Origin: VYDC01 sp963667515
GTDB taxonomy: Bacteria > Chloroflexota > Dehalococcoidia > UBA2979
Assembly: GCA_963667515.2 (NCBI GenBank)
Contig: CAXXXY010000005.1
Location: 124,001 to 188,000, forward strand
Length of the DNA: 64,000 nt
Direction of reading: 5' to 3'
Below, piece after piece: positions 1 to 9,560 of the stretch. The first letter of the stretch is position 1; each line of letters opens with the position of its first letter. Both the position numbers and the translations under genes were made by a program. The notes under the pieces are model-generated. The model was not told the DNA's origin. It ran no database searches and saw only the letters and a list, made by a program, of their open reading frames with translations.

Positions 1-367
1 TGCCGTCGGTGCCGGTGACGCCGACGACGGTGAGCGAGCGCGCGGGGTGGCCCTCGTGGGCGGCGGCGATCGCGGCGAGCGCCGGGCGGCCCGCCGGCAC
101 CTCGACGACCGGCACCCCGAGCGCGCGCAGCGCCTCGCCCCGCCCCGCCTCGGCGACGATGGCGGCGGCGCCCGCTCGGGCCACCTGGGCGGCGTGCTCG
201 TGCCCGTCAGCGCGCTCGCCGCGCAGGCAGACGAAGAGGTCGTCGCGCTCGACGAGCCGGGAGTCGTGGCGGACGGCGCCGACGCGAACGGGCAGCGGCG
301 CCCCGCCGAGCGCACGCGCGCCCGCGGGCAGCCCCTCGCGCCAGTCGCCACGCGGCTCCGCGCCCAT
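1..367 (-). CDS. murE: Mur ligase N-terminus, MurE-type (partial, runs off left edge)
   Basis: The first 122 residues of a cytoplasmic peptidoglycan ligase that adds the third amino acid to UDP-MurNAc-dipeptide. The ATG is at 367-365. Visible MurE N-domain features are the DSR...DDLFVCLRGERADGHEHA block (UDP-MurNAc-binding domain) and the start of the ATP loop, VVGVTGTDG, at the window edge. The loop reads GTDG rather than the commoner GTNGK. The rest of the gene lies outside the window. MurE is the best fit because the DSR...L.G...DGH pattern is typical of it; MurF or another Mur ligase is less likely. Confidence 0.8.
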   Translation of the reverse strand, partial: MGAEPRGDWREGLPAGARALGGAPLPVRVGAVRHDSRLVERDDLFVCLRGERADGHEHAAQVARAGAAAIVAEAGRGEALRALGVPVVEVPAGRPALAAIAAAHEGHPARSLTVVGVTGTDG

Positions 368-544
368 GCGCCTCGTCCCTCGCTCCTACGCGCACCCCGA
401 TGCACGGCATCGTAGCGGAGGCCCCGCGCGTGGGGGGCGGCGTAGACTCCTCGACGGCACGCGCGTGCGGCGGGGGAGGTCGCGCCGCGAGCGCGCGGAA
501 GCCGCCAAGACCAGCGAGCGAGGCCAGCGAGCACAGGAGGCGCG

Positions 545-991
545 ATGATCCGCCTGACCGACGAGATGCGCGCGGCCATCGACGGCGCCTTCGCCGACGG
601 CGTGCCGATCGCGGTGGCCGCCGTCGACGCCGAGGGCCAGCCGAGCATCACGTTCCGCGGCACCACGCAGGCGCTGGACGAGGAGCGGCTGGCGCTGTGG
701 GCGCGCAACCGGGAGGGCGGCCTGGTGGGCTCGATCGCCGCGAACCCGAGGATCGCGTTGCTCTACCGCAACCCCGCGACGCGGCTCTCGCTGCTCTTTC
801 ACGGCCGCGCGCGCGTGACCGACGACGCGGCGCTCGCCGCGCAGATCTACGACCGCTCGCCCGAGGCCGAGCGCGACCGCGACCCGGAGCGCCGTGGCGT
901 GGCGATCGTGGTGGAGCTCGACCGCGTGATCCAGCGCGGCGAGGTGCTGATGCAGCGCCAGCGTTCCGCGAGCGTTCCGCTCGACCCTTAG
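545..991 (+). CDS. Pyridoxamine 5'-phosphate oxidase-fold (FMN/F420 split-barrel) protein
   Basis: A 148-residue single-domain flavin-binding split-barrel protein, usual length for the small PNPOx/Rv1155-type family. The central stretch (IAANPRIALLYRNP, then LLFHGRARVTDD) is the family's strand pattern. An AGGAGG ribosome site lies 7 bases before the ATG. The exact substrate cannot be told; relatives reduce or bind flavin, F420 or haem compounds. The last residues (ASVPLDP) and the TAG stop are encoded by the left arm of the inverted repeat at 971-1190, so the original C-terminus was probably replaced when the repeat arrived. It sits divergently from murE after a gap of about 175 bases with no other gene. 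Confidence 0.8.
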   Translation: MIRLTDEMRAAIDGAFADGVPIAVAAVDAEGQPSITFRGTTQALDEERLALWARNREGGLVGSIAANPRIALLYRNPATRLSLLFHGRARVTDDAALAAQIYDRSPEAERDRDPERRGVAIVVELDRVIQRGEVLMQRQRSASVPLDP

Positions 992-1190
992 GGCTGCCGC
1001 TCCTGCCAGCGCGATGGCGGCCCTCGCGCGACGCGAAGTGCGTGACCGCGCTTCACTCGTTCATGACCGATCCGAAGGCGCGGTCGCCCGAGAGCCGACC
1101 GCGCGGGCCGAGCCTCATGCCCGCCATCGGGCGCCCGACAGAGCCCCCACCCCGGCAGGAGCGGCAGCCCCTCGAGTCCAGCGGAACGCT
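971..1190. repeat. MITE-like inverted-repeat element, copy A
   Basis: Two 37-base arms (971-1007 and 1154-1190) are inverted copies matching at about 32 of 37 positions; both carry AGCGTTCCGCT and GGGCTGCCGCTCCTGCC. The interior has a second inverted pair (GATGGCGG near 1013 and CCGCCATC near 1131), so the whole unit could fold into a long stem. It contains no transposase. Its left arm ends the 545-991 gene and its right arm abuts the 3' end of RNase P RNA. The same arm sequence recurs at 14624-14738 and 27264-27458. Confidence 0.75.
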
Positions 1191-1195
1191 GGGGC

Positions 1196-1592
1196 AGGGG
1201 GCCTGTAAGCGGGATCCTGTCCCGTCCTCGTGCCTTGCGACGCGGGGGCGGGGACGGTCATCCATCTAGGACGACGGTTGCCCGCCGCCTCCAGCGGCCT
1301 ACCCGGGGGCGGGGCCGGACGTCCCCATTGCCCCCCTATGTGGCCTTGCTCCGGGTGGGGTTTTCACGGCCGCCTCGTCTCCGAGACGCCGGTGCGCTCT
1401 TACCGCACCATTTCACCCTTACCGCCCCACGACGCCCGAGGGCGCGATGGGGAGGCGGTATGTTTCTGTTGCACTTTCCGTCGGCTCGCGCCGCCCGGCC
1501 GTTAGCCGGCACCCTGTCCGGTGGAGTCCCGACTTTCCTCCCGCGGAGCGCCCACCGAGGTGAGCGAGCCGCCGGCGACCGTCCGGCCCCCT
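1196..1592 (-). ncRNA. rnpB: RNase P RNA, bacterial type A
   Basis: Catalytic RNA of RNase P, which removes the 5' leader of tRNA precursors. On the minus strand the conserved blocks appear in order: GAGGAAAGTC, AGGGTGCCGGCTAAC, GTGCAACAGAAACATACC, GGTAAGGGTGAAA, TGCGGTAAGAG, CACCCGGAGCAAGG and CTAGATGGATGACC. Ends are set by stem P1, where AGGGGGCC at the 5' end (1592-1585) pairs with GGCCCCCT at the 3' end (1203-1196). Length is about 397 nt, normal for type A. The 3' end directly abuts the inverted repeat at 971-1190, which may help end transcription. The ends are inferred from pairing and could be off by a few bases. Confidence 0.95.
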
Positions 1593-1601
1593 GCCGCCCC
1601 G

Positions 1602-1607
1602 AGTATC
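1602..1607 (-). promoter_or_regulatory. Candidate -10 box of rnpB
   Basis: GATACT on the minus strand, nine bases before the inferred RNase P RNA 5' end. It lies between the modC stop and rnpB. No clear -35 box is visible. Confidence 0.4.
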
Positions 1608-1620
1608 GCATCGCCGGGCG

Positions 1621-2696
<1,076 letters not shown>

Positions 2697-2700
<4 letters not shown>

Positions 2701-3494
2701 CGGTACGGCCCCGGCGCGGCGGTGACGCGGTGCAGCGCGAGCATCACGACGAGCGCCAGCGCGACCAGCACGAGCGAGATCGAGACGGCGCCGGCGAGCC
2801 CCGCCGAGGACTCGAAGGCGCCGAGGATGGCGAGCGGCGCGGTCTGCGTGCTCCCCGGCAGCGAGCCCGCGAAGAGCAGCGTCGCGCCCAGCTCGCCGAG
2901 CGCGCGCGCCCAGCACAGCACGGCGCCTGCGGCCAGCGCGGGCCACACCAGCGGCAGCGTCACGCTGCGGAACGTGCGCCAGCGCGAGAGCCCCAGCGTG
3001 TACGCCACCCCCTCGAAGCGGGGATCGGCCGCGCGGAAGCCCGCGTAGGCGGCGCGCACGAAGTACGGCCCCGCGACGAAGAGCTGTGCCAGCACGACGG
3101 CGGCCGTGGTGAAGGAGAGCGAGACGCCGAGCTCCTCCAGCGGCTCGCCGAGGTAGCCGCGCCGGCCGAAGACGGTGAGCAGCGCGATGCCGGCGGCGGC
3201 CGGCGGCAGCACGATCGGCAGATCGATGAGCCCCGCGGCGAGCCGCGCCCCGCGCCCCGTGGAGCGCGCCAGCGCGTAGGCGAGCGGCGTCCCCAGCAGC
3301 ACCGCCAGCGCCGTCGCGAGGCTCGCCGTCGCCAGCGACAGCCGCAGCGCGCGCCAGGTGTCGGAGGAGCGCAGTTCGGAGGCCACGTCGCCGTCGGTGA
3401 GGGCGCGCAGCCCCAGCCCCGCGATCGGCAGCAGGAAGAAGAGCGCGAAGAGCGCGGGCGCCAGCAGCCAGCCGCGCCCCAGCGCCGCGCTCAC
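2697..3494 (-). CDS. modB: Molybdate ABC transporter permease
   Basis: Inner-membrane channel subunit, 265 residues with about six hydrophobic helices. The cytoplasmic ABC-coupling loop is seen in YTLGLSRWRTFRSVTLPLVWPA (EAA-like, about residues 165-185), followed by the ModB-typical ALGELGATLLFAGS. The GTG start overlaps the modA stop by four bases and the end overlaps modC, so the three subunits are probably translationally coupled. Confidence 0.92.
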
Positions 3495-4408
3495 GAGCTC
3501 GCGGCCTCGGTGGAGCGCCCGGTCGGGGCCGGCGGGGGCGGGCGGAAGCCGGCCGCGCGCAGCAGCGCCTGCGCCTCCTCGCCCGCGAGGAAGTCGAGGA
3601 AGGCCTCGGCGTCCGCGTCGGAGTCGGCGTCCGCGCCGCGACCCGCGCCTGTCTCGCCGATCAGCACGGCGACGTACGAGTTGAGCGGGACGGAGTCGGG
3701 GAGCGGGAGCGCGCGCAGCGCCTCGCCGCCGGGCGCCCGACCGCGCGCCGCGTCCGTCTCGTAGACGAAGGTGGCGTTGACCTCGCCGAGCTCGACGCGG
3801 GAGAGCACGACGCGCACGCTCGGATCCTCCGTCACCACGTTCTCCCGAATCCCTTCGGCGATCGCGGGATCGAGCAGCGCCAGCGCCGCCCGGGTGAGCG
3901 CGCCCACCGGAACGTCCGGCGCGCCGACGGCGAGCCGGAGCCCGGGGCCCGCCAGCTCCTCGTAGGAGGCGAGCGACGAGCCCGCCGGCACGACCGCGAC
4001 GAGCGCATTCGTGGCGAACGGGAGCAGCCGCCCCGCGAGCCGCGCGGCGCCCAGCCGCTCGGCCTGCGCGCGGTTCGCGGCGAGCAGCACGTCGGCGGGC
4101 GCCCCCTCCTCCACCTGCGTCGCGAGCAGCTGCGAGCCCCCGAAGACCGGCTCCACGTCGACCCCCGGCCGCCCCGCCTCGAAGCGCTCGATCAGCGCGG
4201 GCAGCACCTCGTCCAGTGATGAGGCGGCGAAGACGCGCAGCGTGCGCTCGCCGTCACCGCCGCTGCCACTCCTCACGGCGCATCCACCGGCGCACGCGCC
4301 GGCGATCGCCGCCACGAGCAGCGCCAGCAGCGCCCCGCGCGTCGAGGCCGCGGCGCCCCTCGGCGGGCGCATCGCCAAGCGCCTCGGCGGGCGGCCGCCA
4401 GCTCGCAT
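3491..4408 (-). CDS. modA: Molybdate-binding periplasmic/lipid-anchored protein
   Basis: Substrate-binding protein of the molybdate importer, 305 residues. After a hydrophobic segment (ALLALLVAAIAGACAGGCAV) the mature protein starts RTLRVFAASSLDEVLPAL, the ModA fold with its oxyanion-binding serines, then GGSQLLATQVEEGAPADVLL. A cysteine in AGGC could be lipidated. A shorter start at residue 13 (MRPPRG) is equally possible. First gene of modABC. The only molybdoenzyme visible here is the sulfite-oxidase-like protein at 51984-52562. Confidence 0.92.
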   Translation of the reverse strand: MRAGGRPPRRLAMRPPRGAAASTRGALLALLVAAIAGACAGGCAVRSGSGGDGERTLRVFAASSLDEVLPALIERFEAGRPGVDVEPVFGGSQLLATQVEEGAPADVLLAANRAQAERLGAARLAGRLLPFATNALVAVVPAGSSLASYEELAGPGLRLAVGAPDVPVGALTRAALALLDPAIAEGIRENVVTEDPSVRVVLSRVELGEVNATFVYETDAARGRAPGGEALRALPLPDSVPLNSYVAVLIGETGAGRGADADSDADAEAFLDFLAGEEAQALLRAAGFRPPPPAPTGRSTEAASS

Positions 4409-4495
4409 TCCGGCCCCCCTGCGCCGCGCTCACAGCCGCCGACGATAGCAGCGGCGCCGCGCTCGCGCCCAAGGCGGCGCGACGTCGCGCGGTGC

Positions 4496-4501
4496 TACGA
4501 T
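4496..4501 (+). promoter_or_regulatory. Candidate -10 box (TACGAT) for the DUF177-rpmF-fab run
   Basis: TACGAT lies 26 bases before the GTG of the DUF177 gene, with a GGAGG site between them. The same hexamer precedes the genes at 30549 and 52689, so it looks like a recurrent -10 form in this genome. Confidence 0.4.
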
Positions 4502-4527
4502 CGGTATCCGCCGGAGGTCGGTCCCTC

Positions 4528-5118
4528 GTGCTGTTCAATGTCTCCACGCTCCTCGGCGAGCCGGTGGGCGCGACGCGTCGTCACACCCTGGAGGGCGCGT
4601 CGGCGCCCCTCCCGTCCGATGCGCCCGGCGAGGGGTCGGACGAGCGCGAGCGGCGCGGCGGCGCGCGTCCCGTGTGGGGCGAGCTGCGGCTGATGCGCAC
4701 CGTCGCGGGCGTGCTCGTCTCGGCGCGCCTCACGCTCGAGGCCGAGCTCGAGTGCGCGCGCTGCCTCGCGCCGCTGTGGCGGCCGATCGAGATCGCCTTC
4801 GACGAGGAGTTCGTCCCCGAGCGCGACCCGCAGACCGGGCTCGCGCCCGCGGATGTCGACCCCGACTCCTTCCGCATCGACGAGAGCCACCATCTCGACC
4901 TCAGCGAGGCGATCCGGCAGTATGAGCAGGCGGCGCTGCCGATCTCCCCGCTCTGCCGGGCCGAGTGTGCGGGGCTCTGCCCGCGCTGCGGTGCGGACCG
5001 CAACGAGGGCGCCTGCGGCTGCGCAGCCGACGACGAGGATCCGCGCTGGGAGGCGCTCGCAGCGCTCGCCGGCGAGCTCAGGCACGAGGAGGACCCGCGT
5101 GGCGCTCCCGAAGCGTAA
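4528..5118 (+). CDS. yceD: DUF177 (YceD-like) protein
   Basis: A 196-residue protein of the DUF177 family, nearly always encoded just before ribosomal protein L32 and linked in other bacteria to 23S rRNA accumulation. The middle holds the family core (LECARCLAPLWRPIEIAFDEEF) and the C-terminus has a cysteine cluster (CRAECAGLCPRCG ... CGC) that looks metal-binding. GTG start chosen for the GGAGG 10 bases upstream. The 3' end overlaps rpmF by 20 bases, supporting coupled translation. Confidence 0.88.
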   Translation: MLFNVSTLLGEPVGATRRHTLEGASAPLPSDAPGEGSDERERRGGARPVWGELRLMRTVAGVLVSARLTLEAELECARCLAPLWRPIEIAFDEEFVPERDPQTGLAPADVDPDSFRIDESHHLDLSEAIRQYEQAALPISPLCRAECAGLCPRCGADRNEGACGCAADDEDPRWEALAALAGELRHEEDPRGAPEA

Positions 5119-5287
5119 GACGCCCCGCGCGAAGCGCGACCACCGGCGCAGCCACCACCGCATCGTGGTGCCGCAGCTGGTGACCTGCACGCAGTGCCGC
5201 TCCAAGCACATCAACCACCGCCCCTGCACCGTGTGCGGCACCTACAACGGGCGACAGGTGCTGGGCTCCGGGCCGGACGAGGCGTAG
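5099..5287 (+). CDS. rpmF: 50S ribosomal protein L32
   Basis: A 62-residue basic ribosomal protein starting VALPKRKTPRAKRDHRRSHH, the standard L32 N-terminus. It keeps both zinc-ligand pairs (CTQC and CTVC), so it is the zinc-binding form. The GTG start lies inside the end of the DUF177 gene, with GAGGAGG a few bases upstream. Followed by fabD, the classic rpmF-fab order. Confidence 0.96.
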   Translation: MALPKRKTPRAKRDHRRSHHRIVVPQLVTCTQCRSKHINHRPCTVCGTYNGRQVLGSGPDEA

Positions 5288-5394
5288 CGCCGGCCGCTCG
5301 TTGCCGTCGCGTCGCGTGGAGTCGCGCGGCCTGCCGTAAGATGCGGCGAGCCGCCGCCCGGCGGCGGCCATCCCGCTCCCCGGAGGTGCTGCCG

Positions 5395-6402
5395 ATGTCC
5401 CTCGACGCGCTCGCCGACCTCCCCCGCGACGCCGGTGTCGCGTGGCTCTTCCCCGGCCAGGGCGCGCAGCACCCCGGCATGGGGCGCGACCTCTACGCCG
5501 AGAGCGCGGCGGCGCGCGAGGTCTTCGACCGCGCGGACGTGGCGCTGGGCCTCCCGCTCTCGCGCATCTGCTTCGAGGGGGCGGAGGAGGAGCTGACGCG
5601 CACCGTCAACGCGCAGCCCGCGCTCGTCGCGCACGGGCTGGCGGCGCTCGCGGCCGGCGTCGAGGCGGGGAGCGTGCGCGAGCGGCCCGCCTTCGTGGCC
5701 GGCCACTCGCTGGGCGAGTACGCGGCCCTCGTCGCTGCGGGCGCGCTCCCGCTCGAGGCGGGGCTGCGGCTCGTGCGCGAGCGCGGCCGGCTGATGCAGG
5801 ACGCCTGCGACGCCGAGCCCGGCGCGATGGTGGCGATCGTGAAGCTGGAGCGAGCACAGGTCGACGAGATCTGCGCCGCGCACGGCGCAACCGTGTGCAA
5901 CGAGAACGCGCCCGGCAACGTCTCCATCGGCGGCTCGCCCGCCTCGGTGGCAGCCGCGTGCGAGGCGGCGATGGCGGCGGGCGGGCGCGTCTTCCCGCTG
6001 GCGGTCGCCGGCGCCTTCCACACCCCGCTGATGGCGAGCGCCGCCGCGGGGATGCGCGCCGCGCTCGACGGCGTGGCCTTCGCCGATCCCGATCTGCCCG
6101 TGCTCTCGAACGTCACCGCGCGGTCGCTGACCCGCGCGGCCGAGCTCCCCGCGGAGCTGGCCGAGCAGATCACGAGCCCCGTGCGCTGGGCCGACTCCGT
6201 GCTCGCGATGGCCGAGGCCGGCGTCACCCGCCTCGTCGAGTTCGGGCCGGGGAAGACGCTGACCGGCGCCGCCCGCCGCACCGTGCCCGGCATCGCGGTG
6301 CGCAACGTCGAGACGGCGGAGGACGCGCGCGCCGGCGCCCCTGCCCCGGCCGGCGTGGCCGCCCCGGCCACGGCGGCCCGCGCCGAGAGCGGCACGCGAT
6401 GA
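5395..6402 (+). CDS. fabD: Malonyl-CoA:ACP transacylase
   Basis: Moves malonyl from CoA to acyl carrier protein for fatty-acid elongation. 335 residues. Motifs: GQGAQ near the N-terminus, the nucleophile loop GHSLGEY (catalytic Ser) and AFHTPLM (catalytic His). The last 30 residues are an Ala/Pro-rich tail not needed for the fold. Start set by CGGAGGTG nine bases upstream of ATG. Its TGA overlaps the fabG ATG. Confidence 0.95.
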   Translation: MSLDALADLPRDAGVAWLFPGQGAQHPGMGRDLYAESAAAREVFDRADVALGLPLSRICFEGAEEELTRTVNAQPALVAHGLAALAAGVEAGSVRERPAFVAGHSLGEYAALVAAGALPLEAGLRLVRERGRLMQDACDAEPGAMVAIVKLERAQVDEICAAHGATVCNENAPGNVSIGGSPASVAAACEAAMAAGGRVFPLAVAGAFHTPLMASAAAGMRAALDGVAFADPDLPVLSNVTARSLTRAAELPAELAEQITSPVRWADSVLAMAEAGVTRLVEFGPGKTLTGAARRTVPGIAVRNVETAEDARAGAPAPAGVAAPATAARAESGTR

Positions 6403-7157
6403 GCGTCGAGGCGCCGCTGGTCGGGCGCATGGCCGTCGTCACCGGCGGGTCGCGCGGCATCGGCCGCGCGATCGCGCTGGAGCTCGCGCGGCAGGGCGCC
6501 GACCTGCTCATCACCTACCGCACCAACTCGGCGCTGGCCGAGGCCGCGGCCAACGAGATCCGGCGGCTGCACGTCGACTGCATCACCTGCGAGATGGACG
6601 TGCGCGATGGCAGCTCCATTGAGCGAATGGTGGAAGCCGCGCGCGCGCGCCATGGCGAGATCGACGTGCTGGTGAACAACGCGGGCGTCACCGCGGACGG
6701 CCTGGTGCTGCGCATGTCGCGCGACGACTGGGACTCCGTGCTGGAGACGAACCTCACCGGCACCTTTCTCGCGACCAAGCTCGTGCTGCGCGGGATGATG
6801 CGGGCGCGGCACGGACGCGTCATCAACATCACCTCGGTCGTGGGGCAGATCGGGAACGCGGGGCAGGCGAACTACTCGGCGGCCAAGGCCGGCATCATCG
6901 GCTTCACCCACGCCGTGGCGCGCGAGGTCGCCTCCCGCAACGTGACCGTCAACGCCGTCGCCCCCGGCTTCGTCGACACGGACATGACCTCGGGGCTCGC
7001 CGAGGAGCTGAAGGAGACGATCCGCAAGCAGATTCCGATGGGGCGCTACGCGGAGCCGGCGGAGGTGGCGGCCGTCGTCGCCTTCCTCGCCTCCGACGCG
7101 GCCTCCTACATCACCGGCCAGACGTTCAACGTCGACGGCGGCCTGGTGATGCACTAG
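6399..7157 (+). CDS. fabG: 3-oxoacyl-ACP reductase
   Basis: NADPH-dependent ketoreductase of the fatty-acid cycle, 252 residues, short-chain dehydrogenase fold. Motifs: GGSRGIG (cofactor loop), NNAG, catalytic Ser in NITSVVGQIGN, YSAAK (Tyr and Lys) and the C-terminal FNVDGG. ATGA overlap with fabD. Its position between fabD and acpP makes FabG far likelier than another SDR. Confidence 0.95.
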   Translation: MSVEAPLVGRMAVVTGGSRGIGRAIALELARQGADLLITYRTNSALAEAAANEIRRLHVDCITCEMDVRDGSSIERMVEAARARHGEIDVLVNNAGVTADGLVLRMSRDDWDSVLETNLTGTFLATKLVLRGMMRARHGRVINITSVVGQIGNAGQANYSAAKAGIIGFTHAVAREVASRNVTVNAVAPGFVDTDMTSGLAEELKETIRKQIPMGRYAEPAEVAAVVAFLASDAASYITGQTFNVDGGLVMH

Positions 7158-7171
7158 CGAGGGGGACGCCG

Positions 7172-7597
7172 GTGGCCACGCGCGCCCGTCGCCGCTCGCG
7201 CATCGTCGCGTTCCAGGCGCTCTTCGAGGCCGACGAGTCGGGGCACCCGCAGGAGCAGGTGCTGGAGTTCCAGCTGTCGCGCGCCGGCCTCGACCCGGAC
7301 GCCGAGGAGTTCGCGCGCGAGCTCGTGCGCGGCGTACGCGATCGCTGCCCCGAGATCGACTCCGTGATCGAGCACCACGCCCCCGCCTTCCCGCTCTCGG
7401 AGATGGCGCCGGTGGACCGCAGCGTGCTGCGCCTTGCCATCTATGAGGTGCTCTTCGATAATCGCCGCGCTCCGCTCCGGGTCGCGATCAACGAGGCCGT
7501 CGAGATCGCGAAGGGGTATGGGTCGGAATCCTCCGGCCGATTCGTGAACGGGGTACTGGGCTCCGTCGCGCTCCAGGCGGCGGGGGAAACGCGGTAG
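7172..7597 (+). CDS. nusB: Transcription antitermination factor NusB
   Basis: All-helical 141-residue protein that binds boxA RNA with NusE/S10 during rRNA transcription. Typical blocks: RIVAFQALFEADESG at the start, FARELVRGVRD, then MAPVDRSVLRLAIYEVLF and VAINEAVEIAKGYGSESSGRFVNGVLG. GTG start 14 bases after fabG. Its placement inside a fatty-acid operon is unusual but compatible with fused growth-related operons. Confidence 0.94.
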   Translation: MATRARRRSRIVAFQALFEADESGHPQEQVLEFQLSRAGLDPDAEEFARELVRGVRDRCPEIDSVIEHHAPAFPLSEMAPVDRSVLRLAIYEVLFDNRRAPLRVAINEAVEIAKGYGSESSGRFVNGVLGSVALQAAGETR

Positions 7598-7630
7598 GCC
7601 CGTCGGGGGCACGGAGGAGGGACGGGACGC

Positions 7631-7891
7631 GTGGCAACCGTTTACGAGCGCGTGCGTGGGCTCATCGTCGAGCAGCTCGGCGTCGAGGAAGCGCAGGTCG
7701 CGTCCAACGCCTCCTTCGTTGACGACCTCAACGCCGACTCGCTCGACCTCGTCGAGCTCATTATGTCCATCGAGGAGGAGTTCGGCGGCGACGGCAACAG
7801 CCTCGAGATCTCCGACGAGGACGCCGAGAAGATCCAGACGGTGCAGGACGCCGTCGACTACATCCGCGACCAGGGCATCGAGGACGAGTAG
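7631..7891 (+). CDS. acpP: Acyl carrier protein
   Basis: 86-residue acidic four-helix carrier. The phosphopantetheine site is the Ser of DLNADSLDLVELIM. GTG start with GGAGGGACG upstream. Supplies the carrier used by FabD and FabG just upstream. The sequence is slightly longer than the usual 77-80 residues because of an acidic loop (GGDGNSLEISDEDAEK). Confidence 0.95.
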   Translation: MATVYERVRGLIVEQLGVEEAQVASNASFVDDLNADSLDLVELIMSIEEEFGGDGNSLEISDEDAEKIQTVQDAVDYIRDQGIEDE

Positions 7892-8000
7892 CCGCGCCCG
7901 CGGCCTGCCGCGCCTGCCGCGAGCGCCCCGCCCCTGCGTCGCACACGTCGACGAGGTAGGCCGCCGCCCGCGGCGGAGGTCCGACTCGCACCTCGCGGCG

Positions 8001-8006
8001 TATCAT
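8001..8006 (+). promoter_or_regulatory. Candidate -10 box of tatA-tatC
   Basis: TATCAT ends eight bases before the tatA ATG with no ribosome-binding site between, consistent with a leaderless or near-leaderless mRNA. Confidence 0.4.
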
Positions 8007-8014
8007 CCGTAACG

Positions 8015-8515
8015 ATGGAGTTCCTCGGTGTCGGCGCCATGGAGGCGCTGCTGGTCCTCGTGGTCGCGCTGATCGTCGTGGGCCCGCATCGCTTCCCCGA
8101 GATCGCTCGCCAGGGCGGGCGGTGGTATGCGATCGCGCGCCGCTACGCCACCGAGGTCTCGAAGGACGTGCGCGGGGCCGTGGAGGAGCTGCAGAGCGAG
8201 ATCGAGGAGGAGGGCGAGGACCTGCGCGCCATCCGTGACCTCGGCCAGGAGATGGACGCGGACCTGCGCGCCATCCGTGACCTCGGCCAGGAGATGGACG
8301 CGGACCTGCGCGCCAGCAAGCTCGACGTGGAGGAGGTGGGCGCCGACACGGCGCGCGCCGCCGACCGGGCGGGCGGCGCCGCCTCGAGCAACGGCCCGTC
8401 CGCGCAGCCCCCGGCCGCGGCGCCTGCGGAGGCCGCGGGCGAGAGCGGCGCGACGCCGGGCGCGCCGGATGCCACCTCCCGCGCCACATCGAATGACGAC
8501 GAGCCCGCTCGGTGA
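8015..8515 (+). CDS. tatA: Sec-independent translocase subunit TatA/TatB
   Basis: 166-residue Tat component: a short membrane helix (about residues 5-22), the Gly-Pro hinge in VVGPHRFPEIARQGG, then an amphipathic helix and a long charged, Ala/Pro-rich tail. A/B subtype cannot be settled; the long tail and GPHRFPE hinge lean towards TatB. A 14-residue unit starting DLRAIRDLGQEMDA is repeated exactly twice in the tail. tatC follows with a GTGA overlap. Confidence 0.88.
   Translation: MEFLGVGAMEALLVLVVALIVVGPHRFPEIARQGGRWYAIARRYATEVSKDVRGAVEELQSEIEEEGEDLRAIRDLGQEMDADLRAIRDLGQEMDADLRASKLDVEEVGADTARAADRAGGAASSNGPSAQPPAAAPAEAAGESGATPGAPDATSRATSNDDEPAR
8219..8314 (+). repeat. 42-bp tandem duplication inside tatA
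   Basis: Two identical 42-base units (8219-8260 and 8261-8302) plus a 12-base partial third copy. The unit is a multiple of three, so the frame is kept and the amphipathic helix region is lengthened by 14 residues. Perfect identity suggests a recent slip event. Confidence 0.85.
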
Positions 8516-9297
8516 CGACGGAGACGCCGACCAGCACCCCCGCCCCGCCCCCCCCCGAGGAGGAGCAGCCGACCGACGGCGGCAGCATGACGCTGCTGGA
8601 GCACCTGCTGGAGCTCCGCACGCGCGTCACCTGGATGGCCGCGTCGATCGCCATCGGCTCGTTCGCCTTCTTCCTGCCGCCGATCGGCTTCAAGGTCATC
8701 GGCTGGATGCTGGAACCGGCGCGCCGTGCCATCAACGATCCGGACTTCCGCCCGCAGTTCATCGAGCCGCTGGAGAACATCGTCACGTTCTTCCAGGTCG
8801 GGCTGCTGGGCGGCATCTCCGTGGCGATGCCGGTGATCATCTACCACCTGCTGCGCTTCGTGACCCCGGCGCTCACGAAGAGCGAGCGACGCTGGGTGCT
8901 GCCGATCGCGATCGGCGCGTCGCTCTCCTTCCTCGTGGGGCTCGCCTTCGCGTACTGGGTGGTGCTGCCGCTGACGCTGGGCTTCCTGCTCACCTTCGGC
9001 GACGAGTTCGCCGAGCCGGAGCTGCGCATCGGCAGCTACATCAACTTCGTGACGCGGATGATGCTCGTGCTCGGCCTGGTGTTCGAGACACCGCTGGTGG
9101 TGATGGCGCTGGCGAAGTTCCGCGTCGTCTCGGCCGTGCAGCTGATCCGCCGCTGGCGCTTCGCGCTGGTGGGCTCGTTCCTCGTCTCGGCGATCGTGAC
9201 GCCGACGATCGACCCCGTCACGCAGTCGCTCGTCGCGGGGCCGATGATCCTCCTCTACTTCGTCGGCGCCGGGCTCGCGTGGCTGGTGCGGCGCTGA
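8512..9297 (+). CDS. tatC: Sec-independent translocase subunit TatC
   Basis: Six-helix membrane protein that recognises twin-arginine signal peptides; 261 residues. Family blocks: MTLLEHLLELRTRV near the N-terminus, FFQVGLLGGISVAMPVIIYH, and the C-terminal AIVTPTIDPVTQSLVAGPM. Begins with a GTG overlapping the tatA stop. The N-terminal 20 residues are a Pro/Glu-rich extension. Likely clients in this window are the DUF1501 protein at 47805 and possibly the LysM protein at 55857. Confidence 0.94.
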   Translation: MTTETPTSTPAPPPPEEEQPTDGGSMTLLEHLLELRTRVTWMAASIAIGSFAFFLPPIGFKVIGWMLEPARRAINDPDFRPQFIEPLENIVTFFQVGLLGGISVAMPVIIYHLLRFVTPALTKSERRWVLPIAIGASLSFLVGLAFAYWVVLPLTLGFLLTFGDEFAEPELRIGSYINFVTRMMLVLGLVFETPLVVMALAKFRVVSAVQLIRRWRFALVGSFLVSAIVTPTIDPVTQSLVAGPMILLYFVGAGLAWLVRR

Positions 9298-9560
9298 GCC
9301 GCCGCCCCACCCCCGACTCGCGGCGCGCGACGCGGGACGCCGTGACGAGCGCACGCCACTGCGTCGGTCGAGCCGAGAGCGGCCGCCTCCGCTCACCCGA
9401 CCGCTTCCGCGCACGCGTCTATGCGCGCTCGCCGCTCGATTGCCGGCCGGCCGGGGCCGCGATAGCATGGCGCCCGAGCGCGCGTCCCGGGCCGCCCCCG
9501 AGGGCGCGCTGAGCGCCTCCCCACCGAGCCGAGCGGCCTCCCCGCCGAGCCGAGGGCGAC

